The notes: generated from the sequence alone by a model not told the origin. Counted from the stretch's first letter, positions 18,491 through 29,151 are shown. The stretch: DNA of 64,000 nt from Kushneria konosiri (GCF_002155145.1 NZ_CP021323.1:248001-312000), one strand, 5' to 3'. A program made the numbers and translations.

Positions 18491-19687
18491 ATGTCATCGG
18501 TGAGCTATACGAACAAGGGATCTCGGGCGGCACTGGCGCTGGCAGGCCTGTTGCTGGTGGCCATCAACCTGAGACCGGCGCTGACCAGCGTCTCGCCGGT
18601 ACTTAAAAATATCGCCGAGGGGCTGTCGCTATCACCGGCCGCACAGGGGGTTCTGACCACGCTGCCAGTGATCTGTCTCGGACTGGCTGCGCCGCTGGCG
18701 CCTAAAATGTCACGACGCATCGGGCCCGAGCGCACCATTTTCATCATTTTGATCCTGCTGGCCGTGACGCTGCTGGTGCGCCCCTTCAGCGGTATGCTGG
18801 GGCTTTTCGTATTCACCGCACTGGCCGGGGCCTGCATCGGCATCATGAACGTCCTGCTGCCGGGCATCGTCAAGCGCGACTTCCCGACCCGGGTCAGTCT
18901 CATGACCGGCCTTTATACCGTGGCGCTCAATCTGGGCGCTTCGATGGCCGCCGGCGCTACCGAGCCGCTGCGTCAGGCCTTTGGTCATCAGTGGGCGCCC
19001 TCGCTCGCCTTCTGGCTGGTACCGGCCGTCATTGCCGCGCTGATCTGGATTCCCCAGCTTCGTGTCACGCATACCGTTCGCGTGCGCCCACGGGATGGTC
19101 ATTCTCTCTATCGCAATGGACTGGCCTGGCAGGTGACGCTCTTCATGGGGCTGCAGTCATCACTGGCCTACACGGTGTTCGGCTGGCTGCCGACCATTTT
19201 GCAGGACCGTGGCGTGGCACCGGTAACGGCAGGCCTGGCGCTATCGGTCTCGATTCTGTGTCAGGTGATCACCGCCATTGTGGCCCCGCTGATTGGCGGG
19301 CGAATGAAGGATCAGCGCGCGGTATTGATCAGTGTGATGCTGCTCACCCTCTGTGGTCTGGCGGGCTGCCTGTACGCCCCCATACAGAGCGTCTGGCTGT
19401 GGGTGGTGATTCTGGGGCTGGGCCAGGGCGGTACGTTCAGCATGGCGCTGACGCTACTGGCCCTTCGCGCGCCGGATGCCGACACCGCCGCCGAACTGTC
19501 CGGGATGGCGCAGGGGTTTGGTTACGTGCTGGCCGCCTTCGGCCCGCTGCTGGTCGGGCTTTTGCACGACTGGTCCGGCGGATGGGATGTGGTGGGCATT
19601 TTGCTGGGTCTGATCGGACTGAGCGCCATGATCGTGGCGTTGGGCGCCGGTCGAGACCGTCTGGTCAGGCAGCACGATACAACCTGA
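18491..19687 (+). CDS. MFS transporter, CynX/NimT family
   Basis: This is a 398-residue transporter with 12 membrane segments. The N-terminal LLLVAINLRPALTSVSPVL and PVICLGLAAPLAPKMSRRIG blocks are typical of the CynX/NimT branch (cyanate transporter CynX, 2-nitroimidazole exporter NimT). It is not possible to tell export of a toxic compound from uptake. It is preceded by a terminator-like hairpin and by GAAGGGA, spaced rather far (about 10 bases) from the ATG. The gene is convergent with nspC. Confidence 0.87.
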   Translation: MSSVSYTNKGSRAALALAGLLLVAINLRPALTSVSPVLKNIAEGLSLSPAAQGVLTTLPVICLGLAAPLAPKMSRRIGPERTIFIILILLAVTLLVRPFSGMLGLFVFTALAGACIGIMNVLLPGIVKRDFPTRVSLMTGLYTVALNLGASMAAGATEPLRQAFGHQWAPSLAFWLVPAVIAALIWIPQLRVTHTVRVRPRDGHSLYRNGLAWQVTLFMGLQSSLAYTVFGWLPTILQDRGVAPVTAGLALSVSILCQVITAIVAPLIGGRMKDQRAVLISVMLLTLCGLAGCLYAPIQSVWLWVVILGLGQGGTFSMALTLLALRAPDADTAAELSGMAQGFGYVLAAFGPLLVGLLHDWSGGWDVVGILLGLIGLSAMIVALGAGRDRLVRQHDTT

Positions 19688-19733
19688 TCAACTCGATCGC
19701 TGCCCTCCGGTATTCGGAACCTGGCTGTCCCAT

Positions 19734-19760
19734 AAAAAACGCCCCGCTTGTGCGGGGCGT
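19734..19760 (-). terminator. Intrinsic terminator of the carboxynorspermidine operon
   Basis: ACGCCCCGC (19739-19747) pairs with GCGGGGCGT (19752-19760); on the minus strand a T run follows (plus-strand A 19734-19739). Confidence 0.92.
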
Positions 19761-19786
19761 CAGACTTGATCATGACAGCGACAGAA

Positions 19787-20944
19787 TCAGCTCAAACGCT
19801 GCATGTAATCGACGTAGCCGAAGGTTCTGACCGTTCGAATCTCGCGGCTGGTTTCATCGACCCGGCAGATCGAGGGCAGTCGAATGCCATTGAAGGTGGT
19901 GGTCTTGACCATGGTGTAGTGCGCCATGTCGGTAAAGACCAGCCGATCGCCGATGTTGAGTGGGGCATCGAAGGCGTAGTCACCGATGACGTCACCGGCC
20001 AGACAGGTCATGCCGCCCAGTCGATAGGTATACGCCTTCTCTCCCGGGTGTGCACCGCCGATGATCTCGGGGCGATACGGCATCTCCAGCACGTCCGGCA
20101 TGTGGGCGGTGGCAGAGGTATCGAGAATCGCGATCGGTCCATTGTTGTCGATGATATCCAGTACGGTGGTCACCAGATAGCCGGTATTGAGCGCGATTGC
20201 CTCGCCCGGTTCCAGATAAACCTCCAGATGCGGATAGCGCTCGCGGAACTCACGAATCACGCGTACCAGCCGTGTTACGTCATAGTCTTCACGCGTGATG
20301 TGGTGTCCGCCGCCGAAGTTGACCCAGCGCATTTCACTCAGATACTGGCCGAACTTCTGCTCGAACGCCGCCAGCGTCTCTTCCAGCGCATCACTGTTTT
20401 GCTCACACAGGGTGTGAAAGTGAAGCCCTTCGAGACCCTCAAGGTCGCCCGGAGCAAGATCGCCTGCGCGGGTGCCCAGTCGTGAGCCGGCCGCACAGGG
20501 ATCATAAAGCGCCACGGCGCCAGTGGAGTGTTCGGGATTGACCCGCAGCCCACAGGAGATGCGCCGCGGCGCTGCCGTGACCGTGTCGCGATGGCGCCGC
20601 CACTGACCTGGTGAGTTGAAGCTCAGGTGATCGGCGTAGCGCAGCACTTCCGCTATCTCGGCCTCGTTAAAGGCCGGCGAATAGACATGCACCTCGCCGC
20701 CAAAGGTCTCGGCACCCAGCCGCGCTTCATCCTGACCGCTGGCCGTGGTGCCTACCAGATACTCTCGCACCAGCGGAAAGCTGTCCCAAAGGGCAAAGCC
20801 CTTCAGGGCCAGCAGGATTTTCGCCCCGCTGTCCTTTTGCACCTGCCCAAGCCGCTCGAGATTGCGTCTGAGCAGCGCGTCATCAACCACATAGGCCGGC
20901 GACGGGCAGGCGTGGATGTCGAAGTCGATACGGTGATCGCTCAT
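19787..20944 (-). CDS. nspC: Carboxynorspermidine/carboxyspermidine decarboxylase
   Basis: This PLP-dependent alanine-racemase-fold decarboxylase of 385 residues makes norspermidine or spermidine from the carboxylated precursor. The PLP Lys is K48 in LLALKGFA. Further blocks are GLRVNPEHSTG, GLHFHTLCEQ, WVNFGGGHHITR, EPGEAIALNTGY and, near the end, CLAGDVIGDY with the catalytic Cys. Its start lies six bases after the stop of the carboxynorspermidine synthase gene, so the two steps are encoded as one operon. The ATG at 20944 is preferred over the adjoining TTG at 20947. Confidence 0.95.
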   Translation of the reverse strand: MSDHRIDFDIHACPSPAYVVDDALLRRNLERLGQVQKDSGAKILLALKGFALWDSFPLVREYLVGTTASGQDEARLGAETFGGEVHVYSPAFNEAEIAEVLRYADHLSFNSPGQWRRHRDTVTAAPRRISCGLRVNPEHSTGAVALYDPCAAGSRLGTRAGDLAPGDLEGLEGLHFHTLCEQNSDALEETLAAFEQKFGQYLSEMRWVNFGGGHHITREDYDVTRLVRVIREFRERYPHLEVYLEPGEAIALNTGYLVTTVLDIIDNNGPIAILDTSATAHMPDVLEMPYRPEIIGGAHPGEKAYTYRLGGMTCLAGDVIGDYAFDAPLNIGDRLVFTDMAHYTMVKTTTFNGIRLPSICRVDETSREIRTVRTFGYVDYMQRLS

Positions 20945-20950
20945 CAACGC

Positions 20951-22150
20951 TCAGCCCAGCGGGTCATGGTCGGGATCGAGCTCGATCATCTGCCAGGGCA
21001 GGCCCATGTCGCCGATGCGTTCCATGAAGGGGTTAGGATCGAGCTGCTCGACGTTGAAGACGCCGTCACCCTTCCAGAGCCCTTCCAGCATCAGCATGGC
21101 GCCGGTCACTGCCGGCACGCCGGTGGTAAAGGAGATCGCCTGGGACTGGACTTCCTCATAGCACTTCTCGTGGTCGCAGATGTTGTAGATGTACACCTTG
21201 CGACGCTTGCCATCCTTGATGCCATCGAGAATGACGCCGATGTTGGTCTTGCCCTTGGTGCGCGGGCCAAGCGATGCCGGGTCCGGCAGGACGGATTTCA
21301 GAAACTGCAGCGGCGAAATTTCACAGCCGTTGACGTTGATCGGCTCGATGCTGGTCATGCCGACATTTTCCAGCACCTTCAGATGCGTCAGATACTTCTC
21401 GGAGAAGGTCATCCAGAAGCGAATGCGCTCGATGCCCTTGATGTTCTGCGCCAGTGATTCCAGCTCTTCGTGATAGAGCAGGTACATGTCCTTTTCGCCG
21501 ATGCCGTCGAAATCAAAGGTGCGCTTTTCCGCCAGCGGCGCGGTCTCGACCCAATCGCCCTTCTCCCAGTAGCGACCGTTCGCGGTGATTTCGCGAATGT
21601 TGATTTCCGGGTTGAAGTTGGTGGCAAACGGGTAGCCGTGATCGCCGCCGTTGGCATCGAGAATGTCGATGCGGTGGATCTCGTCGAACAGGTTCTTCTG
21701 ACCATAGGCACAGTAGATGTTGGTCATGCCCGGGTCGAAGCCACAGCCGAGCGTGGCCATGTTGCCCGCGTTCACATAGCGGTCCTGGAAGGCCCACTGC
21801 TCCTTGTACTCGAACTTCGCCTCGTCGGGATGTTCGTAGTTGGCCGTGTCCAGATAGGGCACGCCGGTACGCAGGCAGGCTTCCATGATGGTCAGATCCT
21901 GATAGGGCAGTGCCACATGAATCAGGATATCCGGCTTGAAGGATTCAATCAGCGCGACCAGCGCTTCGACGTCGTCAGCGTCAACCTGAGCGGTCTGGAT
22001 GGGGCGCGACAGCTGGTCGGCAATTGCCCTGCACTTTGCTTCGTTGCGACTGGCCAGACAGATCTCGCCAAATACTTCAGGGTGTTGTGCACACTTGTGG
22101 GTCACAACGCCACCGACGCCACCGGCGCCAATAATCAGGACTTTGCTCAT
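20951..22150 (-). CDS. Carboxynorspermidine/carboxyspermidine synthase (saccharopine-dehydrogenase family)
   Basis: This NAD(P)H-dependent enzyme of 399 residues reductively condenses L-aspartate semialdehyde with diaminopropane or putrescine. The Rossmann loop GAGGVGG is at 8-14. YLDTANYEHPDEA, LGCGFDPGMTNIYCAY and NGGDHGYPFATNFNPEINIREI are characteristic of the polyamine branch rather than lysine metabolism. The direct link to nspC confirms the pathway. The ATG at 22150 is chosen because the protein then begins just before the Rossmann strand; a longer frame to 22207 adds residues not usual in the family. This route replaces S-adenosylmethionine-dependent spermidine synthesis in many bacteria. 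Confidence 0.92.
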   Translation of the reverse strand: MSKVLIIGAGGVGGVVTHKCAQHPEVFGEICLASRNEAKCRAIADQLSRPIQTAQVDADDVEALVALIESFKPDILIHVALPYQDLTIMEACLRTGVPYLDTANYEHPDEAKFEYKEQWAFQDRYVNAGNMATLGCGFDPGMTNIYCAYGQKNLFDEIHRIDILDANGGDHGYPFATNFNPEINIREITANGRYWEKGDWVETAPLAEKRTFDFDGIGEKDMYLLYHEELESLAQNIKGIERIRFWMTFSEKYLTHLKVLENVGMTSIEPINVNGCEISPLQFLKSVLPDPASLGPRTKGKTNIGVILDGIKDGKRRKVYIYNICDHEKCYEEVQSQAISFTTGVPAVTGAMLMLEGLWKGDGVFNVEQLDPNPFMERIGDMGLPWQMIELDPDHDPLG

Positions 22151-22488
22151 GAATTCGATTCCAGATCGGGAAAAGTCAACAGTGAAGGTCTTATCGGTAG
22201 TGGGCAACTCATCTGTCAGGCAGATTCAGCGCACCCCGACCCGATGCCACCCCGGTCGTGGTCTCACCGGCCCGATGGGCACCATGGCGAGAAGGCGCCG
22301 ATGATGGCCCCGCCGGCCGCCGGTCTCAAGTGTTTTTATATGAATATCTGACCATCATGGGTGTTTTTCTGGCTCATGACGAAAATTGTTCTGTCTTCGG
22401 TGGGTCGATCATGAGTGGTATTCAACAGGGATGCATCTCGAGCAAAATGGTTTTACCATACTGGGGTACAGTATATTGAGACGTTGCC
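22151..22488. other. Divergent region between polyamine operon and frmRA
   Basis: The 338 bases carry the promoter of the polyamine genes on the minus strand and, at the right, the frmRA promoter with its operator (22458-22474). Short open frames are present but none looks like a protein. Confidence 0.55.
22458..22474. promoter_or_regulatory. Predicted FrmR operator
   Basis: ATACTGGGGTACAGTAT is an inverted repeat (ATACT/AGTAT) around a G-tract, 14 bases before the frmR start. The TACT-G-tract-AGTA design is that of CsoR/RcnR/FrmR-family sites, so autorepression relieved by formaldehyde is expected. Confidence 0.7.
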
Positions 22489-23923
<1,435 letters not shown>

Positions 23924-23936
23924 TCGACCTAGATCC

Positions 23937-23956
23937 ATCGATCACCCGTGATCGAT
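23937..23956. repeat. Near-perfect 20-base inverted repeat downstream of frmA
   Basis: ATCGATCAC (23937-23945) and GTGATCGAT (23948-23956) are perfect 9-base arms separated by CC. No T run follows, so it is not an intrinsic terminator; its role is unknown. Confidence 0.6.
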
Positions 23957-23971
23957 AGCGCTTGAACGCGC

Positions 23972-24008
23972 AAGGGGCGGAACAGCCAGAGTGCTGTCCC
24001 GCCCCTTT
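23972..24008 (+). terminator. Intrinsic terminator of frmRA
   Basis: A stem of about 15 bp with one mismatch (AAGGGGCGG...CAGC at 23972-23986 with GCTG...CCGCCCCTT to 24007), followed by a short T run. Confidence 0.8.
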
Positions 24009-24091
24009 CATGTCTGCCGCATGCGTGCGCGGCACATGACGCGCTTATCACCCATCAAGACCTGGCACCGCCAGAGCCCCGCGCCCACCGA

Positions 24092-26419
24092 TCAGGCGCA
24101 CCCGCCCGCATTGTGATCCGGCGCCGACCATGGCGTCAGTCGGGGCAGCGCCGAGCGCGCACCGGCAGGGGCGTCTGCCCGCTTTGCCAGTAAAAGGGCA
24201 ATCTGGTCCGGCGTCATCGGGCGTGACAGGAAGTATCCCTGCGCCAGTGGACAGCCAAGGCGCTGGAGCATTTGTAGCTGCTCAAGGGTTTCCACCCCTT
24301 CTGCCACGATATCAAGCTCCAGGGTTTTTCCCAGCCAAAGAAGACTCTGCATGATCGCCAGCGAGCGACGATGCATCACCATACGCAATACAAAGGCGCG
24401 ATCCACCTTGATGGCATCAATCTCGTATTGATCGATATAGCTCAGTGCCGAATACCCGGTCCCGAAATCATCCAGCGCGACGCTGACGCCAAGTGCGCGA
24501 ATATCGTGCAATACCTGACCGATGATGTCGGGATGATGACGGAAAACGCCTTCATTGATCTCGAGCTGCAGCAGATGCGCAGGCACGCCACTGCTTTCCA
24601 GCGCAGAGACAAGATCACTCTTGAAACTGTGATGCTTGAGCTCCTGCGCTGACACGTTGATGTTAAGCGTTAAATGCTCACAGAGCTGCGGATAAGCCTG
24701 ACGCCATGTCGCCAGCTGCTGACAGGCTTCATGAATGACCCAGTGGCCGATGTCGCGCAGAATGCCCAGCTCCTCGGCCATGCCAATAAAGAGTTCCGGC
24801 GCCACGCTGCCGCGTTTGGGATGTTGCCAGGTCAACAGGGCCTCGATGCCCATGATCGTTCGCGAGTGCGGCTCATGAATGGGCTGATAGCACAGCGTAA
24901 ACTCATCACGCTTCATGGCATGGCGCAGGTCATTTTGCAGCGCCAGCGTTTCTACCACGTTTTCGCGCATTGACGGGGTAAAGAAGACATAGCGCCCGAC
25001 ACCCTCCTCCTTGGCCACGTACATGGCGGTATCGGCATCACGCAGGAGTTCCTCGGGCGTGTGATAATGCGCCTCCAGCAGCACGATCCCGATGCTGCTG
25101 GAAGAAAAGATGTTCTGCCCCTGGATTCTAAAGGGCTTTTGCAGACACTGGGCGATGCGATGCGCCACCTCCCCTGCGGCACGCTCTGGTGTGTCGTCCT
25201 CGATCAATACCACGAACTCATCACCCCCCACCCGGGCCAGGGTATCGGCGCTGCGCAGGCAGGACTCGAGTCGCCGGGCCATGTCGGTCAGCAGCTGGTC
25301 TCCCGCGCGATGGCCGAGACTGTCGTTGACGAGCTTGAAGCGATCCAGATCCATGAACAGCACGGCCGCCTTAGGCTGCGATGGCGGCGTTCTGGAAAGC
25401 AGATCGCGCAGCCGGCCCATGATCCAGGCCCGATTGTAGAGTTCGGTCAGGTTGTCGTGGGTCGCCGCCCAGGACAGCTCCTTTTCGATGCGCTGTCGCT
25501 CAAGCAGACGCGCCTCCAGTGCCAGGTTCTCTGCCTGTGCCCGACGCGCCTGCTGCTCGATCTCTTCCGCCCGCTTGCGTTCGCTGATGTCGCGCTGCAC
25601 CGAGATCCAGTGAGTGAACCACCCTTTCTCGTTGGCGACCGGAACAATGCTCAGCTCAACCCAGAACCGGGTGCCATCACGGCGGGAGTTCAACAGCTCG
25701 ACCTCTACGGGCTGCCACTTTTCCAGCGCCGCTCTCAGGCGATCCAGGGTGGCACGATCGGTCTGGCTGTTTTGCAGAATACGTGGCGTCTTGCCAATGA
25801 TATCGGCCTCGCTGTACCCGGTGGCTCGGGTAAAGGCAGCGTTGCAATACACAATACGCGGACCCGGCCGATCAAGCGGCTCGGCCTCGGTAATCAGGAT
25901 CGCGTCATTGGCATGCACGACCACCGACTCCAGCAGTCTGAGCCGGTCGCTGCCACTGACATTGGCAATGGCGAACGGTTCGCGCACCTGCCGACAGTCA
26001 TGATAATGAGCGATTTGTGCCGCATGGGTATGGAGCACGTAGCGCTGGGCAGTACTCAAATCTCGTCGCGACTGTCTGTCGCAGACCACAAGCAGCCCCA
26101 GCAGCTCACCGGAAAGGCTTTTTACAACCGTCAGGACTGTAAAGACCATACCTTCCGGCCAGGGAATATCCGACAGGGAGGCCTCGGTTCTATGTACCTC
26201 TTCAAGGCAAAGATAGTCTTCGCCGCTACTGTTGATCAGGTGACAGAGCACCGCGATCTGATCGCGTGACAGGGGGCCCGCCGTCTCGCCGCCATAATTC
26301 GCCATGATGTCGCCGCCAGTGCCGTAAAAAACGCTACAGGCGCAGTCAGTGGCATGCGCCGCGCTGCGCAGCAACTGTTGTAATTCAGGGGCACCCTTGC
26401 GGTCGTAGAATACGGTCAT
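24092..26419 (-). CDS. GAF-PAS-GGDEF-EAL cyclic-di-GMP turnover protein
   Basis: This is a 775-residue soluble protein. Residues about 15-160 resemble a GAF sensor, 165-285 a PAS domain (NDAILITEAEP, YCNAAFTRATGYSEADIIGKTPR), 285-325 a linking helix, 325-480 a GGDEF domain and 505-745 an EAL domain. GGDEF is intact and has the inhibitory RxxD (RSAD) five residues before it. The EAL domain keeps IEALLTW, NINVSAQE, LEINE, DDFGTGYS, KVDRAF and EGVET, so both cyclase and phosphodiesterase could be active. No membrane segment is seen. It is divergent from the chemoreceptor at 26602, which suggests a shared role in motility or attachment. Confidence 0.93.
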   Translation of the reverse strand: MTVFYDRKGAPELQQLLRSAAHATDCACSVFYGTGGDIMANYGGETAGPLSRDQIAVLCHLINSSGEDYLCLEEVHRTEASLSDIPWPEGMVFTVLTVVKSLSGELLGLLVVCDRQSRRDLSTAQRYVLHTHAAQIAHYHDCRQVREPFAIANVSGSDRLRLLESVVVHANDAILITEAEPLDRPGPRIVYCNAAFTRATGYSEADIIGKTPRILQNSQTDRATLDRLRAALEKWQPVEVELLNSRRDGTRFWVELSIVPVANEKGWFTHWISVQRDISERKRAEEIEQQARRAQAENLALEARLLERQRIEKELSWAATHDNLTELYNRAWIMGRLRDLLSRTPPSQPKAAVLFMDLDRFKLVNDSLGHRAGDQLLTDMARRLESCLRSADTLARVGGDEFVVLIEDDTPERAAGEVAHRIAQCLQKPFRIQGQNIFSSSSIGIVLLEAHYHTPEELLRDADTAMYVAKEEGVGRYVFFTPSMRENVVETLALQNDLRHAMKRDEFTLCYQPIHEPHSRTIMGIEALLTWQHPKRGSVAPELFIGMAEELGILRDIGHWVIHEACQQLATWRQAYPQLCEHLTLNINVSAQELKHHSFKSDLVSALESSGVPAHLLQLEINEGVFRHHPDIIGQVLHDIRALGVSVALDDFGTGYSALSYIDQYEIDAIKVDRAFVLRMVMHRRSLAIMQSLLWLGKTLELDIVAEGVETLEQLQMLQRLGCPLAQGYFLSRPMTPDQIALLLAKRADAPAGARSALPRLTPWSAPDHNAGGCA

Positions 26420-26601
26420 GGTTGATCAATCATCTCTTTGGAGCCTGCCTCGTTGATAACGGCTCCGATGCATTTTCCTGAAGTCCTTGCCACACATTGT
26501 TACACGCCTTCTAAAAGCCGGCTTCAGTTTCATCAGTGACCGCCGATAAAACGACATCATCAGATACTCCTTCGACTTCCAGAAAAAGGCGCAGATCGAA
26601 C

Positions 26602-28032
26602 ATGAAGCTGATTGATGACATGACCGTCAAAACAAGCTGGACACTGGTGATTGCCGTTTTCATGGTGTTGATCATGGGTGTCAGTGCGATCGGTCTTTAT
26701 GGCCTTCATCATGGTGAAGGCATCTTTTTGGAACTTGCTGCCGACAGTGGCAATCGGGCCGATCAACTAAGGGCCGATTTTGAAACCACGGCCTCTCTTC
26801 TAAGAACGATCATGGTCGCGGCAATCGTGATGGCGATCATGGTCAGCGCTGTTGTGATGTGGGGCGTCACGGTCAACGTCATCAACCCGCTCAAGCGGCT
26901 GGTTGTCCACTTTGAGCGCATGGCGAAGGGCGATCTTTCACAGGACGCAGAGAAACGCGGCGATAATGAAATCGGCAGATTGTTCAACGCGCTTTCGGCA
27001 ACCCAGCGTAGTCTCTCACACACGGTCAATACTGTACGCTCAGGCAGTCACCGTATTAACGATAATGCGCAGTCGATTGCCCGTGACAACACTGATCTTT
27101 CAGCCCGTACCGAACAACAGGCCGCCTCGCTCGAACAAACGGCCGCCAGCATGGAACAGCTGACGGCGACGGTTTCGCAAAATGCCGAAAATTCCCGCCA
27201 GGCCAGCCAGTTGGCTCAGGAGGCGTCGCACCAGGCGCAGCGCGGTGGCGAGGTCATTGTCGAAGTCAAGCAGACCATGGAGGGCATCAGTCAGAGCTCG
27301 CAACAAATGGGCGATATCATTGCCCTCATCGACTCGATTGCCTTTCAGACCAACATTCTGGCGCTCAACGCCTCCGTTGAGGCGGCACGCGCCGGTGAAC
27401 AGGGCAAGGGCTTTGCCGTGGTGGCGGGTGAAGTGCGAGCACTGGCCGGACGCTCGGCCAGCGCCGCCGGCGACATTCGCGAACTGATCGACAACTCTCT
27501 CAAAAGGGTCAACAGTGGCTCGACACTGGTCGAGCAGGCCAGCACGACCATGCAGGGCATTGTCGAGTCCGTACAGCGCGCCACCGGTCTTATCAGTGAG
27601 ATTGCCTCGGCCTCGCAGGAGCAAAGCAGCGGTATCGGCCAGGTCAATCAGGCCATTTCACAGATCGATCAGGTCACGCAGCAAAACGCCGAGCTGGTAC
27701 AAAATGCCGCACAGGCTGCCAGCGAGCTGGAGCGTCAGGCCCATGCCCTGCGTGACTCGGTGGATTTATTCCTGCTGCCAGAAAACGTTGATACAGACGA
27801 TAAGGCGCCCGCCTCTCCGCTGAACGCGCCTGAACCAATCACCAGGACAGGCTCGGCGACGAAAGGAGGCACCCACCGACCCAATGTCACCAGCGCCGAC
27901 GAGAGCGCTCACGCGAAGACACCCACGCCAGCAAGCACAGCCGCTTCATCGAAGCACTCGGCTGCTGCGCCTGCGGTGCCAACAAGGGGCAATCGTGTCA
28001 CCAGTGATGAAAACGAGTGGGAAACCTTTTAG
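26602..28032 (+). CDS. Methyl-accepting chemotaxis protein with a very short sensor loop
   Basis: This is a 476-residue chemoreceptor. Two membrane segments (about 13-35 and 68-92) enclose only about 33 periplasmic residues, far fewer than the 120-160 of a four-helix sensor. A HAMP domain (92-145) and the full signalling hairpin follow, with IDSIAFQTNILALNASVEAARAG at the tip region. A 100-residue Ser/Thr/Pro/Ala-rich tail ends in EWETF, close to the NWETF pentapeptide that tethers CheR and CheB in enteric receptors. The ATG at 26602 gives a normal MCP N-terminus; a GTG at 26536 is in frame but has no ribosome site. With no ligand domain it may sense membrane state, pH, energy or a partner protein. 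Confidence 0.93.
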   Translation: MKLIDDMTVKTSWTLVIAVFMVLIMGVSAIGLYGLHHGEGIFLELAADSGNRADQLRADFETTASLLRTIMVAAIVMAIMVSAVVMWGVTVNVINPLKRLVVHFERMAKGDLSQDAEKRGDNEIGRLFNALSATQRSLSHTVNTVRSGSHRINDNAQSIARDNTDLSARTEQQAASLEQTAASMEQLTATVSQNAENSRQASQLAQEASHQAQRGGEVIVEVKQTMEGISQSSQQMGDIIALIDSIAFQTNILALNASVEAARAGEQGKGFAVVAGEVRALAGRSASAAGDIRELIDNSLKRVNSGSTLVEQASTTMQGIVESVQRATGLISEIASASQEQSSGIGQVNQAISQIDQVTQQNAELVQNAAQAASELERQAHALRDSVDLFLLPENVDTDDKAPASPLNAPEPITRTGSATKGGTHRPNVTSADESAHAKTPTPASTAASSKHSAAAPAVPTRGNRVTSDENEWETF

Positions 28033-28090
28033 CACACTCTTTGAAATCGCATCGAAGACAGGCCGCAGCAAGACATGCCCTGTTGCCAAA

Positions 28091-28114
28091 AGGACCGCCG
28101 CGGCGGTCCTTTTT
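28091..28114. terminator. Bidirectional terminator between the MCP gene and chaC
   Basis: AGGACCGCCG and CGGCGGTCCT (28091-28110) form a perfect palindrome, followed by T on the plus strand and preceded by A. Confidence 0.85.
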
Positions 28115-28151
28115 ACGTATCGATCGGCCAGCATGGCACAGCCCTGATAGC

Positions 28152-28727
28152 TCATTCGCTCCTGGCTTCAAGCGCCAGCAGTGCCTGTTCAATGGCCTCG
28201 ACATGCGCATCGTCATGGCCCATCTCACGTATCGAATCGGCCAGCATCAGCAGATAGTCGCGATTGGGGCCGCTGGGGCCGACCGCTGTCGAAATCTGCT
28301 GCGCAATCTCCAGCTCGGAGGCTTCCCCCAGCCAGGCCTCGTTGCCTTCGGTCGCCATATAGACCAGCGCCTCGCCACGCTCGCCATCATCAAAATAAAG
28401 GTCGGTTACAACGCGCAAATAACCATTCTTCTCGCGGACATCGAGCCCTTCAAGCACATCAGGCGTGATCAGATAGGCCATGCCATGACAAACGGCCTCC
28501 TCTCGGGGAACAAGAGTGGCTACCCGACCCGGCGCCTCAAGCGTGCCGCGATGGTCGTGTGAGCCCTGCCAGAAACGCCGTGCCCACCCCTTGATGCTGG
28601 CAGGGCGGCGCCTCCTGAAGGCAAAGCCGGTCTTGTAGATCAGCGACCCGTAGCCAAACAGCCACAGCGGCGTGTCGGATTGACCCGGGCAGGTCTCGGT
28701 GCTTGAAGAAGTTGGGATCTCGGACAT
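28152..28727 (-). CDS. chaC: Glutathione-specific gamma-glutamylcyclotransferase
   Basis: This 191-residue ChaC-family enzyme cleaves glutathione to 5-oxoproline and Cys-Gly. The fold signature FGYGSLIYK is at 24-32, GYxWRF-like RRFWQGSHDHRGT follows, and the catalytic Glu is E99 in REKNGYLRV. The start is taken as the ATG at 28727; the frame extends upstream to 28964 through the end of the preceding gene, which is not credible protein. It lies 61 bases downstream of the unrecognised gene at 28789-29151 on the same strand. Confidence 0.9.
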   Translation of the reverse strand: MSEIPTSSSTETCPGQSDTPLWLFGYGSLIYKTGFAFRRRRPASIKGWARRFWQGSHDHRGTLEAPGRVATLVPREEAVCHGMAYLITPDVLEGLDVREKNGYLRVVTDLYFDDGERGEALVYMATEGNEAWLGEASELEIAQQISTAVGPSGPNRDYLLMLADSIREMGHDDAHVEAIEQALLALEARSE

Positions 28728-28788
28728 AAGGGCCATCAAGGAATTGAAGGTCGAAAGTGCGAAATGAAGAGCGCCGTGGACATCATGA

Positions 28789-29151
28789 TTAACCGGTACT
28801 CTCCACGTCATCTTCATCATTGTCTGCCACCAGCGCATGAGTACGGGCCAGAAGCTGTTCAACCTCAGGACTGCCGGGGGCCTCGATGGCGTCATCAGGG
28901 GCCAGCAGGTGATCCACATCATCGATGGTACATAACATGCCATCAACAACGACGAAGGGAACACTGCCGCGCTTTTGAACCTGTCGCACCAGTTTCATGG
29001 AGGCCGACACACACTGCAGCAGCGGGTTTGTCTGCCACGCCTGCGGAACGCCGGCCATGGCCTCACGCTCATCACGGCCGGCCGCCACAATGTGCTCACC
29101 TTCAAGCACCACGACACCTGTAGCAACCACGCCTGTAGAAGGATCATCCAT
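28789..29151 (-). CDS. Uncharacterised 120-residue protein upstream of chaC
   Basis: I do not recognise this protein. It begins MDDPSTGVVATGVVVLEGEH, has a central basic stretch (SMKLVRQVQKRGSVPFVVVDG) and an acidic C-terminus (DNDEDDVESTG). There is no signal peptide or membrane segment, so it is probably a small cytoplasmic protein. GAGGA eight bases before the ATG at 29151 supports translation. It is probably co-transcribed with chaC. The pattern of alternating hydrophobic strands suggests a compact alpha/beta domain, but no function can be given. Confidence 0.7.
   Translation of the reverse strand: MDDPSTGVVATGVVVLEGEHIVAAGRDEREAMAGVPQAWQTNPLLQCVSASMKLVRQVQKRGSVPFVVVDGMLCTIDDVDHLLAPDDAIEAPGSPEVEQLLARTHALVADNDEDDVESTG

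Noticed and set aside
25061-26269. 402-codon open frame on the plus strand
   Set aside because: It is wholly antisense to the GGDEF-EAL gene, whose domains are clear. The frame is open only because of high GC codon use on the other strand.
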